Positions 42,666 to 50,004 of a DNA stretch of 64,000 nucleotides are shown here, piece by piece (within the stretch, counting starts at the first letter, position 1; each line of letters starts with the position of its first letter). The notes beneath the pieces were generated by a model. The model was given only the letters and a program-made list of their open reading frames with translations. It was not told the DNA's origin and searched no databases. This stretch comes from an uncultured Oscillospiraceae bacterium. Its GTDB lineage: Bacteria > Bacillota > Clostridia > Oscillospirales > Ruminococcaceae. Position numbers and translations under genes: made by a program. The stretch lies in NCBI GenBank assembly GCA_910583935.1, contig CAJTZM010000001.1, forward strand, positions 62,001-126,000. The letters are read 5' to 3'.

Positions 42666-42692
42666 ATAAAAAGTCAAGAAAAACAATATAAT
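42664..42692 (+). promoter_or_regulatory. promoter of the XRE regulator gene
   Basis: TATAAT (42687-42692) with a poor -35 (TTATAA, 42664-42669) 17 bases before. The weak -35 would make it dependent on a regulator. Confidence 0.55.
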
Positions 42693-42725
42693 AGTATTGT
42701 AATTTTTAACAATTGAGGTTTATCT

Positions 42726-43016
42726 ATGCTGAATCAACAGATTCGTTTGATGCGTTTATCCCGAAAAATGAGTCAGGTGGAACTGGCAAAGGAATTAAAC
42801 GTAACAAAGCAAAGTGTTTCCAATTGGGAAAATGATAATATTCAGCCGTCGGTCGAGATGGTTATGAAAATTGCCAAGGTGTTTTCGGTTTCTGTAGACT
42901 ATTTATTGGGGACAGATCAGCATGTGTATATTGACGTCAGCGGGTTGCCGGAGGGTGTAATTTCTCATCTTCGCCAATTGGTAGACGACCTGCGCAAAAC
43001 AGGGGAGTCTTGTTAA
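42726..43016 (+). CDS. XRE-family HTH transcriptional regulator
   Basis: 96 residues. The N-terminal helix-turn-helix (about residues 6-60) reads MSQVELAKELNVTKQSVSNWEND, then PSVEMVMKIAKVFSVSVDYLLG, the standard Cro/CI fold. A short C-terminal tail (SGLPEGVISHLRQLVDDLR) could dimerise. The target is unknown; the palindrome at its own promoter suggests autoregulation. It stands alone, followed by a hairpin. Confidence 0.92.
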   Translation: MLNQQIRLMRLSRKMSQVELAKELNVTKQSVSNWENDNIQPSVEMVMKIAKVFSVSVDYLLGTDQHVYIDVSGLPEGVISHLRQLVDDLRKTGESC

Positions 43017-43018
43017 GC

Positions 43019-43053
43019 ACAAAAGACCGGTGGGTGATCACCGGGCTTTTGTC
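43019..43053 (+). terminator. terminator after the XRE gene
   Basis: CAAAAGACCGGTG and CACCGGGCTTTTG pair with one mismatch; the T run is short. Confidence 0.65.
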
Positions 43054-43087
43054 GCTCCTGGACAGGAATTGATCGAAGGAAAGTCAA

Positions 43088-43128
43088 ATAAAAAAGTCGC
43101 CGCAAGCTTGTATATCGCTTGCGGCGAC
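43088..43128 (-). terminator. terminator of tRNA-Ser
   Basis: GTCGCCGCAAGC (43096-43107) with GCTTGCGGCGAC (43117-43128), T run on the minus strand, starting directly after the tRNA 3' end. Confidence 0.9.
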
Positions 43129-43129
43129 G

Positions 43130-43222
43130 TGGCGGAGAAGGAGGGATTCGAACCCTCGATGAGCTATTAACCCATACACGAGTTCCAGTCGTGCGCCATA
43201 AACCGGGCTAGGCGACTTCTCC
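43130..43222 (-). tRNA. tRNA-Ser (GGA)
   Basis: On the minus strand the acceptor arms GGAGAAG and CTTCTCC close the molecule, and CCA is encoded. The anticodon stem CACGA/TCGTG encloses CTGGAAC, giving anticodon GGA. A long variable arm (TGTATGGGTTAATAGCTCAT) and TTCGAATC in the T loop fit a class II tRNA-Ser. Confidence 0.95.
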
Positions 43223-43235
43223 ATAACGCTCTATT

Positions 43236-43264
43236 ATTATAGCGGATATCCTTTTCTTTGTCAA
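43236..43264 (-). promoter_or_regulatory. consensus promoter of tRNA-Ser
   Basis: TTGACA (43259-43264), 17 bases, TATAAT (43236-43241) on the minus strand. Confidence 0.9.
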
Positions 43265-43280
43265 GCATCAGCTGCAAAAT

Positions 43281-43310
43281 AAATGTATGGACAGGAAATG
43301 TATGGACAGG
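43281..43310 (+). repeat. 15-base tandem duplication
   Basis: AAATGTATGGACAGG occurs twice in a row between the two tRNA genes. It has no link to a coding sequence and is probably a slippage event. Confidence 0.85.
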
Positions 43311-43337
43311 CCGAATCCTGCGCCGAAAACAAGGATA

Positions 43338-43377
43338 CAAAAAGACAAGACCGGACCAAATGTATTGGTCCGGTCTC
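43338..43377 (-). terminator. terminator of tRNA-Gly
   Basis: AGACCGGACCAA and TTGGTCCGGTCT form the stem, followed on the minus strand by TTGTCTTTTTG. Confidence 0.85.
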
Positions 43378-43382
43378 TATTT

Positions 43383-43456
43383 TGGAGCGGGCAACGAGAA
43401 TCGAACTCGCAACCTCAGCTTGGGAAGCTGATGTTTTACCACTAAACTATGCCCGC
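43383..43456 (-). tRNA. tRNA-Gly (CCC)
   Basis: Minus strand GCGGGCA begins the acceptor stem and TGCCCGC plus TCCA end it. The anticodon stem CAGC/GCTG encloses TTCCCAA, giving anticodon CCC. GTTCGATTC is the T loop. This is the Gly-CCC isoacceptor. Confidence 0.95.
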
Positions 43457-43472
43457 ATCAGACTGCCTAATT

Positions 43473-43501
43473 ATTATCCTATAAAGTCAGACAAAAGTCA
43501 A
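43473..43501 (-). promoter_or_regulatory. promoter of tRNA-Gly
   Basis: Minus strand TTGACT (43496-43501), 17 bases, GATAAT (43473-43478). The tRNA is transcribed separately from tRNA-Ser. Confidence 0.75.
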
Positions 43502-43598
43502 GTTTTTTGTGGTAAAACAGATTTGAAATTTTGTAAAGATGTCTACGAAAGATACCATAAACGCTTGTGCCGGGGACCGAGTCCATAAAAAGCGCAGC

Positions 43599-43922
43599 CT
43601 ACAAAAGTTTTTTGGCTGAGATAGAGCAGCAAATGGGCGGAGAAAGATTTTCTAAGGGATCGGCGGAAAATGTGTCCACCAAAAGCTCCGCATCATCCTC
43701 TAACTGGTATGTATCGTGCTCCAAAACCGTCAGCCGGTATCCGCTTTGCTTGCGGACATGACGAATGGTTCGGTCTAGTACATCGGTATTGCAGCGCAGA
43801 AAGAAATCGGCTTCGATTGTGTGGGAGGGTGGAATAGAGATGGTGTAGGACAACTCATATGTACCGCCCTTTTTTAAATGCAGGGCACATCCTTTCCAAT
43901 GGGTGGACCGGTTCTGTTCCAC
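43599..43922 (-). CDS. hypothetical protein, start uncertain, possibly a broken gene
   Basis: About 107 residues if read from GTG 43922, which has GGAG seven bases upstream; the frame is open up to 44213 without a good start and overlaps the next gene. The product has beta-strand-like stretches (TYELSYTISIPPSH, SGYRLTVLEHDTYQLEDD) and looks like a globular domain, but I recognise no family. The readable frame upstream of 43922 (KGGQKFYPCRAGNVLKYG) suggests that the true N-terminus may have been lost or shifted. It follows the membrane protein gene at 44030. Confidence 0.45.
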   Translation of the reverse strand: MEQNRSTHWKGCALHLKKGGTYELSYTISIPPSHTIEADFFLRCNTDVLDRTIRHVRKQSGYRLTVLEHDTYQLEDDAELLVDTFSADPLENLSPPICCSISAKKLL

Positions 43923-44029
43923 AAAAAAACTCCAATCTCCGCGCCCATATTTGAGGACATTCCCGGCACGGCAGGGATAGAATTTCTGACCTCCCTTTAT
44001 AGTATGCAATGTCGGAATGGTTGGTACTG

Positions 44030-44290
44030 TCAGCCTTTTCTTTTGGAGCGATCCATTAAATCTCCGATTAAAGCCGCAATGAAACCGGATACAAAGCAGG
44101 AGGGCGCCGCCTCCATGGCTGTTTGACAGATAAGCATCTGCTGGTGATAATCCCAATAAAATGCCATTCGGTAAGATAAAAGCGCAAGGGCAAAAAGGAT
44201 CACAGAAAGCCAAAAGCTAAAAGCAATCACCTGCTGGGAATAGCGGCAAATTCCGTCTAATTCTTTTCTGATTTCTTTGACCCACTGCAT
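44030..44290 (-). CDS. small membrane protein, function unknown
   Basis: 86 residues with two hydrophobic helices (about residues 22-44 and 62-76) and a basic tail DRSKRKG. ATG 44290 has AAAGGAG seven bases upstream. No motif was recognised. It may form a pair with the uncertain gene at 43599, which begins close to its end. Confidence 0.68.
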   Translation of the reverse strand: MQWVKEIRKELDGICRYSQQVIAFSFWLSVILFALALLSYRMAFYWDYHQQMLICQTAMEAAPSCFVSGFIAALIGDLMDRSKRKG

Positions 44291-44353
44291 ATTTTTTCTC
44301 CTTTCCCAAAAGGATTTACCTTTATCTTACGGAAAAGACAGAATGAAAGCAAG

Positions 44354-44394
44354 ACAAAAACTCTGCCAGAAAACATGGAGAAATCCGGCAGAGT
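44354..44394 (-). terminator. terminator of aroB-aroA-aroC
   Basis: ACTCTGCC (44360-44367) with GGCAGAGT (44387-44394), T run on the minus strand. Confidence 0.85.
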
Positions 44395-44407
44395 TTGGTT
44401 TTTGGCA

Positions 44408-45493
44408 TTATTGCGTTTTTTCCATCCATGCGTCCAGCAGGGCCAAAGCTACAGCGGCTTCCACACAGGGGACCGCCCGAGGCACCACACAGGGATCATG
44501 CCGTCCTTTGATGGACAGCTGTACAGGCTCCAGCCGTTTAAAATCAACCGTGTCCTGCTCGCGGGAGATAGAGGGGGTGGGCTTAAAGGCGACCCGAAGA
44601 AGAATCGGCATACCGGAGGAAATACCGCCCAAAATCCCGCCATGATGATTGGTTCGGGTGCGAATTTCGCCGTTTTCCAGGCAAAAAGGATCATTCATCT
44701 GGGATCCGAAGCTGCGGGAAGCACCAAACCCCGCGCCAAATTCCAGTCCTTTTACAGCGGGAATCCCGAACAGCAGGGAGGCCAAGCGGTTTTCCAGCCC
44801 GTCGAACATAGGGGAGCCAATGCCGGCGGGGAACCCGAGCGCCGCGCATTCCACCACGCCGCCTACCGAATCCTGATTCTTCCGGCAGTCTTCAATCAGC
44901 TGCTGCATTTTTTCACCGGAAGGGTCGTTTTGTACCGGAAAACGCTTTTTTCCCGGCGCTAAAATCGCTTTGGGAGAGAGATGAACACCGTCAAAAGGTG
45001 TATCGTCCACTTTTCCAATCGAGGCGATATGCCCGCCGATTTGAACGCCGCGCCGGTTCAGGACCTGCATGGCAATTCCACCGGCAGCAACCAAAGGAGC
45101 GGTCAGTCTCCCGGAAAAATGTCCGCCTCCGCGTGGGTCCTGTGCGCCGTGATACCGCAGATGGCCGGTATAATCCGCGTGGGCCGGCCGGGCGACACTG
45201 TCCATCTGCGCGTAATCTGCGCTGTGGGTATCGCCGTTGCGGATCACGACCGAAAGTGGTGTGCCGGTGGTCCGCCCCTCATAAAAGCCGGAGAGAATGT
45301 GAGGGTGATCACTCTCCTTCCGGGGCGTTGAAAAGCGGTTTTGGCCGGGACGCCTGCGGTCCATAAAGGCCAGCAGCGCATCAAAATCGATTGGTTCCCC
45401 AGGGGGCAAGCCGTCGATTACCACGCCAATGGCCGTGCCGTGAGATTCGCCGAAAATAGAAATTTTGATCTGTTTTCCCCAGCTAGACGACAT
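44408..45493 (-). CDS. aroC: chorismate synthase
   Basis: 361 residues; last step of the shikimate route, converting EPSP to chorismate with reduced FMN. The signatures GESHGTAIGVVIDGLP and SARPAHADYTGHLRYHG-type (ARPAHADYTGHLRYHGAQD), together with FSGRLTAPLVAAGGIA, are all present. ATG 45493 follows GGGAGGTG. Its start overlaps the end of aroA by 11 bases, so the two are coupled. Confidence 0.97.
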   Translation of the reverse strand: MSSSWGKQIKISIFGESHGTAIGVVIDGLPPGEPIDFDALLAFMDRRRPGQNRFSTPRKESDHPHILSGFYEGRTTGTPLSVVIRNGDTHSADYAQMDSVARPAHADYTGHLRYHGAQDPRGGGHFSGRLTAPLVAAGGIAMQVLNRRGVQIGGHIASIGKVDDTPFDGVHLSPKAILAPGKKRFPVQNDPSGEKMQQLIEDCRKNQDSVGGVVECAALGFPAGIGSPMFDGLENRLASLLFGIPAVKGLEFGAGFGASRSFGSQMNDPFCLENGEIRTRTNHHGGILGGISSGMPILLRVAFKPTPSISREQDTVDFKRLEPVQLSIKGRHDPCVVPRAVPCVEAAVALALLDAWMEKTQ

Positions 45494-46736
45494 GCAAAAC
45501 ACCTCCCAAAGCTTGAAAATCCGCAAAGAATCCGGGATAAGACTTTTCTACTGCCTGCGCATCTTCGATCACAACCGGCGCGTCGGCCAAACCGGCGGCA
45601 ATTGCCATGGACATGGCGATTCGGTGGTCTCCATAGGAGGATACCCTTGCGCCGTGTAAGGGAAATCCGCCGTCGATTACAAGGGCGTTGGGCTCCTCGC
45701 GGATTTTTGCGCCTAAGCGGGTCAGACAATCAGTGATAGCGGCGGCGCGGTCGCTTTCCTTGATTTTTAGACGTCGTGTTTCGTGAATAACAGTTTGACC
45801 GGGAACCGCAGTGGCGGCTACGCATAAAATGGGAAGAAGGTCCGGAATATCCCGCCCGAAAATCTGTGTGGCTCGGCAGACAGGATGCTGGATTTCCAAA
45901 ACGCCTTGGTCCCAGACCGGGGAAGCGCCAAAGCTGGATAATACACTTAAGATTTCTCGGTCACCCTGCAAAGAATCTTGTGACAAGCTAAAAAGCTTTA
46001 TAGGGCTCCCCAGCGCGGCGGCGGTGAGAAAAAAGGCGGCGTTGGAATAATCGGACTCCACCGCAAAATTCTGCGGCTGATAACGCTGCCCCCCTGGAAT
46101 GACAAAACGATTTTCCTCCCGAAAAATCTGAATGCCGAACGCTCTTAAAACGTCTATTGTCAAATCAATATAGGGTGCGGATTCCAAGGGAGTCGAAAGG
46201 AAAATGACGCTGTCGCCGCAAAGGATTGGAAGCGCGAACAGAAGTCCGGTGATAAATTGAGAGCTGACATCGCCGGGGATTTGATAAGCTCCCGGTTCCA
46301 GTTGGCCGAAACAGTTAGCGGGGATAAAACAGCTATCAAGCTTTACGCCTTTACACAAAAAAGTGTCGACATAAGGAGTAAGAGGACGCTGCGGCAGCCG
46401 GCCGGATCCTGTAAAGCGGCAGGAAATGCCCAGCGCAGCGGCGACAGGGATTAAAAAGCGCAGAGTTGAACCGGATTCTATACAATCGATCTGCGCCTGC
46501 TTTGGCGGCGTACTGATTCCGGTGACAGAAATCCTTTTGCCCTCACGGACAATTGCCGCACCCATTGCGCGAAGCGCGCCGATGGTCGCATCCATATCTT
46601 TTGATGAATCCACCGGGGAAATGACGCTGGTTCCGCCGGCCAGCGCCGCACAAATCAGGGCACGGTGGGCAATGCTTTTGGAAGGCGGTACACAAACCGT
46701 CCCGCTCAGAGGCCCCGGCGTAATTTGGATGTTCAT
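45483..46736 (-). CDS. aroA: 3-phosphoshikimate 1-carboxyvinyltransferase (EPSP synthase)
   Basis: 417 residues; joins shikimate-3-phosphate and PEP. The N-terminal motif PPSKSIAHRALICAALAGG and C-terminal RRLKIKESDRAAAI and YGDHRIAMSMAIAAG are the family signatures. The start overlaps the aroB stop (ATGA). It is second in the aroB-aroA-aroC operon. Confidence 0.97.
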   Translation of the reverse strand: MNIQITPGPLSGTVCVPPSKSIAHRALICAALAGGTSVISPVDSSKDMDATIGALRAMGAAIVREGKRISVTGISTPPKQAQIDCIESGSTLRFLIPVAAALGISCRFTGSGRLPQRPLTPYVDTFLCKGVKLDSCFIPANCFGQLEPGAYQIPGDVSSQFITGLLFALPILCGDSVIFLSTPLESAPYIDLTIDVLRAFGIQIFREENRFVIPGGQRYQPQNFAVESDYSNAAFFLTAAALGSPIKLFSLSQDSLQGDREILSVLSSFGASPVWDQGVLEIQHPVCRATQIFGRDIPDLLPILCVAATAVPGQTVIHETRRLKIKESDRAAAITDCLTRLGAKIREEPNALVIDGGFPLHGARVSSYGDHRIAMSMAIAAGLADAPVVIEDAQAVEKSYPGFFADFQALGGVLHVV

Positions 46737-47794
46737 CGTCCTTCACCGCCTTTGATGAAGCCTTCAAATTCTGCAAAGGGAAGGGTTTTGATAAAGCTGT
46801 CGCCAATCTCTCGCAGAAGAATCGCCCGAATTCCATGGGTCGTATTCTTTTTGTCCTGACGGCAGATTTCGAACAGGTCTTCCCAGGCGGCATCACAGGT
46901 GGTGGGGAGGCAGTACTTTTGGCATACGGCCAGAAAACGGTCAAGCACCAATGAGGGAAGAGTTCCGGCTGCCACCTGGGCACGGATGATCATCGCTATA
47001 CCTACGGCGACGCACTGCCCGTGACGCTGGCGGTACTGCATCCAGTTTTCCACTGCATGTCCCATCGTGTGGCCAAAATTTAAAAGCATCCGATTACCGG
47101 TATCCAGCTCGTCCGCTTCCACAACGTCTCGCTTAATACAGATACAGCGGCTGATGATCTCCTCCAGCTTCTCCTGCGGATCCTTTTTTTCCAAAAGCTC
47201 GAATAGCAGGGGATCTTTTATCATGCCGCATTTGATTGTCTCAGCGATTCCGTCGGAAAAAACCTCTTCCGGCAGGGTGGAGAGGGTATCTGGGTCGCAC
47301 AGCACCAAGGATGGCTGCCAAAAGGTGCCCACCAGATTTTTCCCCGACGGCAGATTGATCGCGGTTTTTCCCCCAACAGAAGAATCCACCTGCGCTAAAA
47401 GAGTGGTAGGAATCTGGATAAAAGCAATGCCCCGCAGGTAGGTGGACGCCACAAATCCGGTTAGATCGCCAATCACCCCGCCGCCTAATGCGATTAGACA
47501 GCAGTCCCGGGAAATCTTGCTCTGAGAAAGAAGCTGATACAAAAGCCCAGCACTTTCCAGCGATTTGGTGTTTTCCCCCGCCTGCATCGTAAAGGAGGGG
47601 ACATCCCGATAGCCTGCGTTCTCTAATGAATCCAGCAGTCTGCGCAGATAGATGGGCGCCACATTGGAGTCGGTTATAACGGCAAGTCTCGCGTGCGGCT
47701 TGACTTTTTGGATTTTCTGCCCGGCTTCCCGCAAAATCCCGCGCTGGATCAGCACATCGTAAGGAGCTTGGGTTTTTACTTGTATGCGGTTCAT
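46733..47794 (-). CDS. aroB: 3-dehydroquinate synthase
   Basis: 353 residues; NAD- and metal-dependent second step of the shikimate route. It has the NAD site GGGVIGDLTGFVASTYLRG, TTLLAQVDSSVGGKTAINLP, and the metal ligand region LLNFGHTMGHAVE. ATG 47794 follows GGAGG at seven bases; an ATG two codons earlier is too close. The first step enzyme is not in this window. It heads the operon behind a leader with a hairpin. Confidence 0.97.
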   Translation of the reverse strand: MNRIQVKTQAPYDVLIQRGILREAGQKIQKVKPHARLAVITDSNVAPIYLRRLLDSLENAGYRDVPSFTMQAGENTKSLESAGLLYQLLSQSKISRDCCLIALGGGVIGDLTGFVASTYLRGIAFIQIPTTLLAQVDSSVGGKTAINLPSGKNLVGTFWQPSLVLCDPDTLSTLPEEVFSDGIAETIKCGMIKDPLLFELLEKKDPQEKLEEIISRCICIKRDVVEADELDTGNRMLLNFGHTMGHAVENWMQYRQRHGQCVAVGIAMIIRAQVAAGTLPSLVLDRFLAVCQKYCLPTTCDAAWEDLFEICRQDKKNTTHGIRAILLREIGDSFIKTLPFAEFEGFIKGGEGR

Positions 47795-47823
47795 GACCAT
47801 TCCTCCGTTTTCTTAGTCAATCG

Positions 47824-47852
47824 AAAAAAGCCGATACCAAAATCGTACCGGC
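47824..47852 (-). terminator. attenuator-like hairpin in the aroB leader
   Basis: On the minus strand GCCGGTAC and GTATCGGC pair (one mismatch) and are followed by TTTTTTCG. It lies after the aroB promoter and before the gene, where only the aro operon would be affected. Confidence 0.65.
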
Positions 47853-47878
47853 GGTTCCTGCTTTGCCTTTTTAAAGTA

Positions 47879-47907
47879 AGAATAAACAGCCGAAACATGT
47901 TTGTCAA
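47879..47907 (-). promoter_or_regulatory. sigma-A promoter of the aro operon
   Basis: Minus strand TTGACA (47902-47907), 17 bases, TATTCT (47879-47884). It is back to back with the promoter of the ABC-F gene. Confidence 0.8.
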
Positions 47908-47913
47908 TATCTG

Positions 47914-47942
47914 TTGATGAAAAAAAGCGGATGTGATAAAAT
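47914..47942 (+). promoter_or_regulatory. promoter of the 47978 ABC-F gene
   Basis: TTGATG (47914-47919), 17 bases, TAAAAT (47937-47942). Confidence 0.6.
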
Positions 47943-47977
47943 AAAAATAATGTTAGGATAAAAAAGGATACAAAATT

Positions 47978-49903
47978 ATGGTGCTTTCAATAGAACAACT
48001 CAATAAAAGCTTCGGCGCTAATGTTGTGCTTGAGAATATCACAGCCAAAATTGAGGATGGGGACCGCATCGGCTTGATCGGTGTGAACGGCGCGGGAAAA
48101 TCCACCCTTCTCAACCTGATTACAGGCGACCTCCAGGCGGACAGCGGCTCCATCGCCGTTTCCAACGACGTGCGCGTCGGATTTCTGCGCCAAAACAGCG
48201 GACTTTCAACCAGCCACACCATTTGGGAGGAAATGCGCGGCGTATTTCGCTCTGTCTTAGAAATGGAGCAGAGACTGCGCGGACTGGAAGAGCAGATGTC
48301 CTGCGCCGGTTTGGATCATGAGGGAGAAGAGTATCGCGTCTTAGCGGAGGAGTACGCGGTTTTGGATGAGCAGTTCAGCAAAGCGGAAGGGTATCTGGTT
48401 GACGTAAAAATCCGCACCATTTTAAATGGGATGGGCTTTTCCAATAAGGCGGAGGATACGGTGATCCAAACCCTTTCCGGCGGAGAAAAGACCCGCTTGG
48501 CCTTGGCAAAGCTTTTGCTGGAGCAGCCGGATCTGCTGATCCTGGACGAGCCGACAAACCATCTGGACTTTAAAACGCTGACCTGGCTGGAGGAGTATCT
48601 TTCCGGCTACAAAGGCGCGCTTTTGCTGGTCTCGCACGACCGCTACTTTTTGGATAAGCTGGTTTTGGGAATCTGGGAGGTAGAGCGGCATAGGCTGGAA
48701 ACCTATAAAGGGAACTACTCAAAATACGTGCTGCTCAAAAAGGAACGGCGGGAACGCCAGCAAAAGGAATACGAATTGCAGCAGAAGGAAATTGCCTCGA
48801 TGGAGGATTTTGTGGCGCGCAACCTGGTCCGTGCCTCAACGACAAAGCGCGCCCAAAGCCGGATTGCCGCTTTGGAGCGGATGGAACGGGTGGAAAAACC
48901 GCAGGGCGATTTAAAAGCGGCTCGGATGTCCTTTTCCTATGACCGAGAACCGGTTAAGGATGTGCTGGTGGTAGAAAATCTGTCTCTTTCAGTAGGGGAG
49001 GGAGAAAATCGCAAGCATTTGGCGGATGGAATTCATCTGCATGTTGAGAGGGGCAATAAGATTGCGATTATCGGCGCCAACGGTGTGGGAAAATCCAGCT
49101 TTCTCAAGGCGGTTTTAAAGCAAATTCCCGTCGATTCCGGCAGATTTTATTGGGGAAAGAATGTCAAAACGGCTTATTATGAACAGGAGCTGAGAGGGTT
49201 GGATCCCGGCAAAACGGCCCTGGAGGAAATTTGGTCAAGATATCCACAGATGACGGAGCACCAGGTGCGCAGCATTTTGGGAAGCGTTCTTCTCACTGGG
49301 GAAGCGGTGTACAAAAAAGTATCGGTTCTTTCGGGAGGGGAGAAAGCGAAGCTGGCCTTCGCGGCGCTGATGCTTCAGCGAGGCAACGTTCTTTTGCTTG
49401 ACGAGCCGACCAACCATCTGGATCTTTCGTCCAAAGAGGTATTGGAAGAGGCGCTGCAGGAATATGAGGGAACGGTGCTGATGGTCTCGCACGACCGCTA
49501 TATGCTCAATCGGGTGCCGGATTATATTATGGAGTTTACCGGCCTTGGGGTGGAGATATACAAGGGCGGGTACGATGAATATCTGGCCGAAAAGGATCGG
49601 AGAAGAGGCAAAACGGCCGCCAGACAGCAGAGCAAGCCCCCTGCGCCGGCCAAGGCGGCAAGCACTGGAGGGTACCGAACCCGGCAGCAGAAAAACGAAG
49701 AGGTCAAACGCCGTCAGCTTTTAAAGGAAACAGAGACGCGCATTGCCGGACTGGAGGAAGAAATCAGGCGGTTGGAGGAAGAGATCTCTTTGCCTAAGAT
49801 TTACGAAAATTATCTTTTAATGGGAGAGAAATGCCGGGAACTGGATGAAGCAAAGCAGCACCTTTCCCTCGTTATGGAGGAATGGGTACAGCTGAGCGAA
49901 TAA
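47978..49903 (+). CDS. ABC-F family ATPase (Uup/YdiF type)
   Basis: 641 residues with two ABC domains: Walker A GVNGAGKSTLLNLI and GANGVGKSSFLKAV, signatures LSGGEKTRLALA and LSGGEKAKLAFA, and Walker B LLILDEPTNHLD and LLLDEPTNHLD. A basic linker and C-terminal coiled coil (KETETRIAGLEEEIRRLEEE) are typical of Uup-like proteins that act on the ribosome or nucleic acid. There is no membrane segment. In contrast to the ABC-F at 33636, all ATPase motifs are intact. Confidence 0.93.
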   Translation: MVLSIEQLNKSFGANVVLENITAKIEDGDRIGLIGVNGAGKSTLLNLITGDLQADSGSIAVSNDVRVGFLRQNSGLSTSHTIWEEMRGVFRSVLEMEQRLRGLEEQMSCAGLDHEGEEYRVLAEEYAVLDEQFSKAEGYLVDVKIRTILNGMGFSNKAEDTVIQTLSGGEKTRLALAKLLLEQPDLLILDEPTNHLDFKTLTWLEEYLSGYKGALLLVSHDRYFLDKLVLGIWEVERHRLETYKGNYSKYVLLKKERRERQQKEYELQQKEIASMEDFVARNLVRASTTKRAQSRIAALERMERVEKPQGDLKAARMSFSYDREPVKDVLVVENLSLSVGEGENRKHLADGIHLHVERGNKIAIIGANGVGKSSFLKAVLKQIPVDSGRFYWGKNVKTAYYEQELRGLDPGKTALEEIWSRYPQMTEHQVRSILGSVLLTGEAVYKKVSVLSGGEKAKLAFAALMLQRGNVLLLDEPTNHLDLSSKEVLEEALQEYEGTVLMVSHDRYMLNRVPDYIMEFTGLGVEIYKGGYDEYLAEKDRRRGKTAARQQSKPPAPAKAASTGGYRTRQQKNEEVKRRQLLKETETRIAGLEEEIRRLEEEISLPKIYENYLLMGEKCRELDEAKQHLSLVMEEWVQLSE

Positions 49904-50004
49904 AATTCTTCCAAAAAAAGGAAGAAATCGTCCTTTTTAGAAAGAATGGGCCTGCTTTTTCGATCCCTGTGTGATAGAATATTTTGTAAAGGGCGGCGTT
50001 TATT

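Larger units (their letters stand above)
42333..42725 (+). promoter_or_regulatory. 393-base control region between the TM2 and HTH genes
   Basis: No open reading frame stands out here. I see two Spo0A-box-like heptamers (42617-42633), a 16-base palindrome (42650-42665) and a TATAAT promoter (42687-42692), described separately. The rest (42333-42610) holds nothing I recognise. Confidence 0.5.

Noticed and set aside
43139..43160. hairpin-like repeats near the tRNAs as CRISPR or attachment sites
   Set aside because: They are the tRNA T arm and the terminator stems; no spaced repeats or integrase genes are present.
49904..49935. terminator after the 47978 ABC-F gene
   Set aside because: TTCTTCC/GGAAGAA can pair, but no T run follows, so it was not listed as a terminator.
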